Positions 15,242 to 17,930 of a DNA stretch of 17,930 bases are shown in pieces. The notes beneath the pieces are model-generated. The model ran no database searches and was not told the DNA's origin. It worked only from the letters and a program-made list of their open reading frames with translations. The first letter of the stretch is position 1. Every line of letters begins with the position of its first letter. This DNA is from Ignavibacteria bacterium UBA2373 (GTDB lineage Bacteria; Bacteroidota; Ignavibacteria; Kapaibacteriales; UBA961): assembly GCA_002344005.1 (NCBI GenBank), contig DDTD01000097.1, positions 2,567 through 20,496 on the forward strand, read 5' to 3'. The translations under genes and the position numbers were made by a program.

Positions 15242-15409
15242 ACACATCTTTTTAGGAAGTTCTATACGAAAATTAACCTTTGAAAAGCCGGTTTCACATA
15301 TTGTGCTGTGAATTAATCGCATATCGTATCAGATAAAAGAAGTGGGGGAGAGCACAAAAGTAAAAACAAAGACCTTAGGCAGCTTTTACACAGAGTTCTC
15401 GGCTTTTTT

Positions 15410-15895
15410 TTATAGTTCTTTCTGAATTTTCAAGAAATATTTGCTTGATGCTAATCCTTCATAGTAGATTGGGAGTTCAAATAAGACCTTATCAACGAAT
15501 TGATTAAGAGCATTTGCAAAAGGAGTGAATTCGTATGTAAATTCTTTACCACGGCTATTTATAGATAGAGTTTCATTTACAAGGGCTATCTTGAAAAAAT
15601 ATTCTCCCTCTTCACTTCCGAATGAATATGATTCTTGAGATTGTCCATTTTTTAATTTCTCGACAGCTTTCTTGAAGTTATAGCAAAAGCTTAATATACT
15701 ACATCGAAATAATAGTGAATTATCAGATTTTGAACTATCCCAGATTAAAATTTTGGAATCTCCAAAAGAATCCAAAAAATTTGAAAATAAAAATTCGTTC
15801 TGAAATGTCGCAAAGGTTATATTTGAATCCTCAAATATTTTTTTATCGTTAATAATTGTTTCCCAGTCAATTATATATTCTAATATTATTTTCAT
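15410..15895 (-). CDS. Putative immunity protein of the EndoU-like toxin
   Basis: A 161-residue protein of no family I recognise. It is acidic and aromatic-rich with no signal peptide or membrane segment, hence cytoplasmic. The frame is open up to 15952, overlapping the toxin gene; ATG 15895 (MKIILEYIIDWET) is chosen because it begins 10 bases after the toxin stop, the usual spacing of a toxin and its immunity gene. Position directly downstream of an RNase toxin, size and acidity suggest it binds and blocks the basic toxin domain; this is inference from context. Low GC matches the neighbouring cassettes, in contrast to the oxidoreductase locus. Confidence 0.65.
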   Translation of the reverse strand: MKIILEYIIDWETIINDKKIFEDSNITFATFQNEFLFSNFLDSFGDSKILIWDSSKSDNSLLFRCSILSFCYNFKKAVEKLKNGQSQESYSFGSEEGEYFFKIALVNETLSINSRGKEFTYEFTPFANALNQFVDKVLFELPIYYEGLASSKYFLKIQKEL

Positions 15896-15905
15896 CTCGG
15901 ATTGA

Positions 15906-16322
15906 TTATAATATTCCTGGGAATGCATTGTTGTATCTTCCATCTTCTTCAATTATTGTAATTGTTTTAGTTTTTCGACCTTGCTGGTCAAACCCTATGT
16001 AGTCATCCATTTCAACTTGAAATACTCTTTTTCCATCATCTCTTAGGACACCGGCGTCATGGTGCGCCCTTGATCTCGACCTTGCATCCGAAACTAAATC
16101 TTTTATTTTGTCTTTAGTGCTAAATTGACTTGAAAAATAGGATTTACCAGATTGTCTTTTTGCAAATGAATGTCCATCCCATATGTGGTCAATCGTTTTT
16201 TGTCCATCTATTCCTTTATAGAAAAAATCACCTCCCCAACACGTATTATGCACCAAAATCTTGTCTGTAGAAACCAAGAAGTTATGGTCTTTATAGACTT
16301 CAAGGTTATAGACCTTAAGCAC
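15906..16322 (-). CDS. Orphan toxin tip: Hint tail plus EndoU/BECR-like RNase
   Basis: A 138-codon frame. Residues 1-28 are the last strands of a Hint (intein-like) domain ending LVHNTC, where HN-C are the autoproteolysis residues. Residues 29-138 are a toxin domain with HIWDGHSF (H46, H51), then KSYFSSQFS, a helix KIKDLVSDAR, and an end with IGFDQQGRKT, TITII and NNAFP. This order (His-containing start, F near a turn, T-x-I strand, terminal AFP) resembles bacterial EndoU and other BECR-fold RNases. The family call is from pattern memory. No delivery part is present. The frame closes upstream at a TAA seven codons before the Hint tail, and the only start is a GTG at 16322, so this is a displaced, probably silent cassette. 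The immunity gene follows by 10 bases. Confidence 0.65.
   Translation of the reverse strand: MLKVYNLEVYKDHNFLVSTDKILVHNTCWGGDFFYKGIDGQKTIDHIWDGHSFAKRQSGKSYFSSQFSTKDKIKDLVSDARSRSRAHHDAGVLRDDGKRVFQVEMDDYIGFDQQGRKTKTITIIEEDGRYNNAFPGIL
16238..16316 (-). repeat. 79-bp direct repeat, copy 1 (Hint tail)
   Basis: Identical over 79 bases to 17441-17519. It encodes the last 26 residues or so of the Hint domain (KVYNLEVYKDHNFLV through VHN and into TC). Sequence identity ends abruptly at both sides, with unrelated bases beyond, marking the cassette boundary. Confidence 0.95.
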
Positions 16323-16394
16323 AAATTTAATTTACACACTATCTACTATATCGCCCATCGGAAGGTAGAGTTTGCACGTGCCTTTCCTGTGTTT

Positions 16395-17111
16395 TTACTC
16401 TTCCATAAAAAAAGAAACACCATACTTTAAAAATTCATTCATCACATCTTGCAAAAAGAAATAATCATCTTTAATTACTAAATTTTTACAGTTTTTGATA
16501 ATAATTTTCTTGTTTTCTAGTTTTTGTCCTATCTCCAAAACACAATCAGCAAAAGAATGAAAACTGTGTCCCATGTATCCTCGATCACCAAAAAATTCTT
16601 CAGCACATAAATATAATATGTCTCTATATTCTTTTGCATTGGCTACGTCAAGTATATAAATATCTTTAGCAACTATATTGGTGCTTAATGACGAGTAGTA
16701 GAAGCAAGCAGATATGTAATCACTTTTAGATATTGTATCTAAGGGTAATGTAAACCAATCAATTTTTTGATTCTTTCCCCATTGGTTGAATACATTAATT
16801 ATTCCCTGCTTATATTCTTCGTCATAATTGTTATTGATGAGTCCATTAGCCCATCTTAGTTCATCATCAAAGTCTAACAATAATAAATCAAACTCATATA
16901 ATGGAAATCTTTTACTTTTATATTTCGTGAAACAAAAAATTTTGACAGACAACTTGTCTCTGAACGAAACATTTACTTTTTTGTTGAATCTTACATTCTG
17001 AAAAAAAAACTTTCTTGCCGTAGTAGTAGAGTAAAATTCTAATGTAATACCATCACATTTAGCAATTTCCTCTCCTCCCAAATACAAGCAAATGTTTAAT
17101 GCTTTATGCAT
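16395..17111 (-). CDS. Barstar-domain immunity protein with N-terminal extension
   Basis: A 238-residue protein. Residues about 150-236 match barstar, the intracellular inhibitor of barnase: a first strand IYILDV, a helix EYRDILYLCAEEF, then GYMGHSFHSFADCV, corresponding to barstar YYGENLDALWDCL. Barstar Tyr29, Gly31 and Asp39 (the residue that fills the barnase active site) are conserved as Y179, G181 and D189; Asp35 is His here. A strand KKIIIKN and final helix plus GVSFFME follow. The first 148 residues are an added domain I do not recognise, beta-rich and possibly a second binding module. It begins 15 bases after the barnase-like toxin, exactly where a cognate immunity gene belongs. The frame is intact although its toxin is interrupted. 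Confidence 0.82.
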   Translation of the reverse strand: MHKALNICLYLGGEEIAKCDGITLEFYSTTTARKFFFQNVRFNKKVNVSFRDKLSVKIFCFTKYKSKRFPLYEFDLLLLDFDDELRWANGLINNNYDEEYKQGIINVFNQWGKNQKIDWFTLPLDTISKSDYISACFYYSSLSTNIVAKDIYILDVANAKEYRDILYLCAEEFFGDRGYMGHSFHSFADCVLEIGQKLENKKIIIKNCKNLVIKDDYFFLQDVMNEFLKYGVSFFMEE

Positions 17112-17126
17112 AATTATTTAATTAGT

Positions 17127-17561
17127 TTAATGAATAAACTCATGTATGGTTTCGTAGTGTTCATACCTATATCCATATTTGTAAATTGGGTTTCCATTTA
17201 CGTCGGTGCTGACCTCTTTTTTTAGAATCCTATAAAGATTACCTTGACCAGGTACATCTACATCTTATTCCAACGCACCTGCCCACTTTCGTTCTTTAGG
17301 AGTATTGTTTCTATTTTGAAAAGTTTTTTGTGTTCCTTCACTATTTAAACGAGGATTACCACGACCTTTAAGTATTTCACTGATTCCTTGATTTATTTCC
17401 TTTCCACCTTTTATGCCGTTTCTGAGATCTACAGGTTTTAAACACGTATTATGCACCAAAATCTTGTCTGTAGAAACCAAGAAGTTATGGTCTTTATAGA
17501 CTTCAAGGTTATAGACCTTTTGTCTTTCGTCAGACTTGATGCGAGAGTGTAAAACTGTACC
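17127..17561 (-). pseudogene. Barnase-like RNase toxin tip with premature stop
   Basis: The frame opens after a TAA (17562-17564), with no good start, and encodes a Hint tail ending VHNTC, then about 100 codons of toxin. The toxin matches barnase/RNase N1 in order: FQNRNN (barnase FSNREG), WAGALE with the catalytic Glu (Glu73), YRIL with Arg (Arg87) and YEHYETIHEF with the catalytic His (His102). An in-frame TAA at 17265-17267 stands directly after the Glu, where a Tyr codon (TAT/TAC) would be expected. The frame then continues perfectly for 45 codons to its own stop. The stop removes the Arg and His, so the product should be inactive without readthrough. A barstar-type immunity gene follows, supporting the family call. 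Confidence 0.82.
17441..17519 (-). repeat. 79-bp direct repeat, copy 2 (Hint tail)
   Basis: Perfect copy of 16238-16316 at an offset of 1203 bases, in the same orientation and reading frame relative to the Hint tail. It sits at the same place: the junction of the Hint domain and a toxin domain. Confidence 0.95.
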
Positions 17562-17608
17562 TTAGCCGTCTTGTTCGCAAATATTAGCTTGAGGATAGTG
17601 TTTTCAAC

Positions 17609-17929
17609 TCAACAACTATCTAATTTCCCAAAAGGTTGATAAAAATCAACTTCTTCTTTTGTCTCTGAATTGAAATATATATATGTTGAATCGTTCAACT
17701 TTACACATTCAGTACTCAATACTTCGAGAAAAAAAACTTCGAACTGAAAAAAAATAGATCCAAGCAAAAAGGTCAACTCAATTTCTATTTCGTAACATCC
17801 TTCATTCTTTTTAAGATATGATTGGTGAGATTCGTATGTTCCTTGATAATTCTTTGTCGTAAAATGTTCACCACAATCAATATAGCTGTTTTTATGATTG
17901 TTAAAAATATGTCTATAGTTATATACACC
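17609..17929 (-). CDS. Partial gene at window edge, possible immunity protein
   Basis: The frame is open from the right edge of the window (no start inside) through 106 codons to a TGA at 17609-17611. The product is Tyr-, Phe- and Glu-rich with no signal or membrane segment (for example GCYEIEIELTFLLG and TYIYFNSETKEEVDFYQPFG). No family is recognised. It lies on the same strand just before the second Hint-toxin cassette and shares the AT-rich composition, which fits the immunity gene of a third, upstream cassette. That is inference from position alone. Confidence 0.5.
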   Translation of the reverse strand, partial: GVYNYRHIFNNHKNSYIDCGEHFTTKNYQGTYESHQSYLKKNEGCYEIEIELTFLLGSIFFQFEVFFLEVLSTECVKLNDSTYIYFNSETKEEVDFYQPFGKLDSC

Positions 17930-17930
17930 A

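Noticed and set aside
15285..15412. Possible terminator of the MFS gene (AGCCG and CGGCTTTTTTTT)
   Set aside because: The complementary arms are more than 100 bases apart, and no compact stem precedes the T-run.
16238..17519. The 79-bp repeats as ends of an insertion sequence or CRISPR repeats
   Set aside because: They are coding, in the same frame at a Hint/toxin junction, direct and only two in number, with no transposase and no regular spacer spacing.

Overview
The window reads as a chromosomal segment of a member of the Bacteroidota/Chlorobiota (FCB) group. Three things suggest this. A 31-codon basic protein (6016-6111) looks like the AURKAIP1/COX24-type protein annotated in Bacteroidota. 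A promoter of the Bacteroidota type (TTTG, 19 bases, TAnnTTTG) precedes the HU-family gene. Shine-Dalgarno sequences are weak before most genes. I cannot name a genus.

The middle (about 1.6-15.2 kb) is ordinary chromosome. On the minus strand lies a DcuC-family dicarboxylate transporter. Divergent from it, rlmN (23S/tRNA methyltransferase) overlaps a secreted beta-rich protein. An HU/IHF-type DNA-binding protein, a membrane-anchored TPR protein and the small basic protein follow, closed by a clear intrinsic terminator. Then come glutamine-dependent NAD+ synthase (nadE) with a GT9 glycosyltransferase, and a DegT-type sugar aminotransferase overlapping a secreted protein, ending in a second intrinsic terminator. 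Next is a compact self-regulated locus: two NAD(P)-binding oxidoreductases (NmrA-like and SDR), a MarR repressor and a divergent MFS exporter. Two near-identical 22-base sites carrying the palindrome TTGTATATACAA lie at its two promoter regions and are very likely the MarR operators.

Both ends hold polymorphic-toxin debris. At the right end (15.4-17.93 kb, minus strand, AT-rich) is a tandem array of displaced C-terminal toxin cassettes. Reading in the direction of transcription it holds a partial unknown gene (possible immunity gene), a Hint tail fused to a barnase-like RNase, a barstar-domain immunity protein, a second Hint tail fused to an EndoU/BECR-like RNase, and a second putative immunity gene. 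The two toxins begin with a perfect 79-bp direct repeat that encodes the end of the Hint domain (finishing VHNTC), a ready substrate for homologous swapping of toxin tips. The barnase-like toxin carries an in-frame TAA directly after the presumed catalytic Glu, so it is a pseudogene unless read through, while its barstar partner is intact. No N-terminal delivery part is in the window.

At the left end (0-1.4 kb) a 47-codon glycine-rich membrane-spanning fragment precedes an intact multi-pass membrane protein. This looks like the relic of a pore-forming toxin with its immunity gene. It is bracketed by dispersed hairpin-forming repeats in direct orientation.
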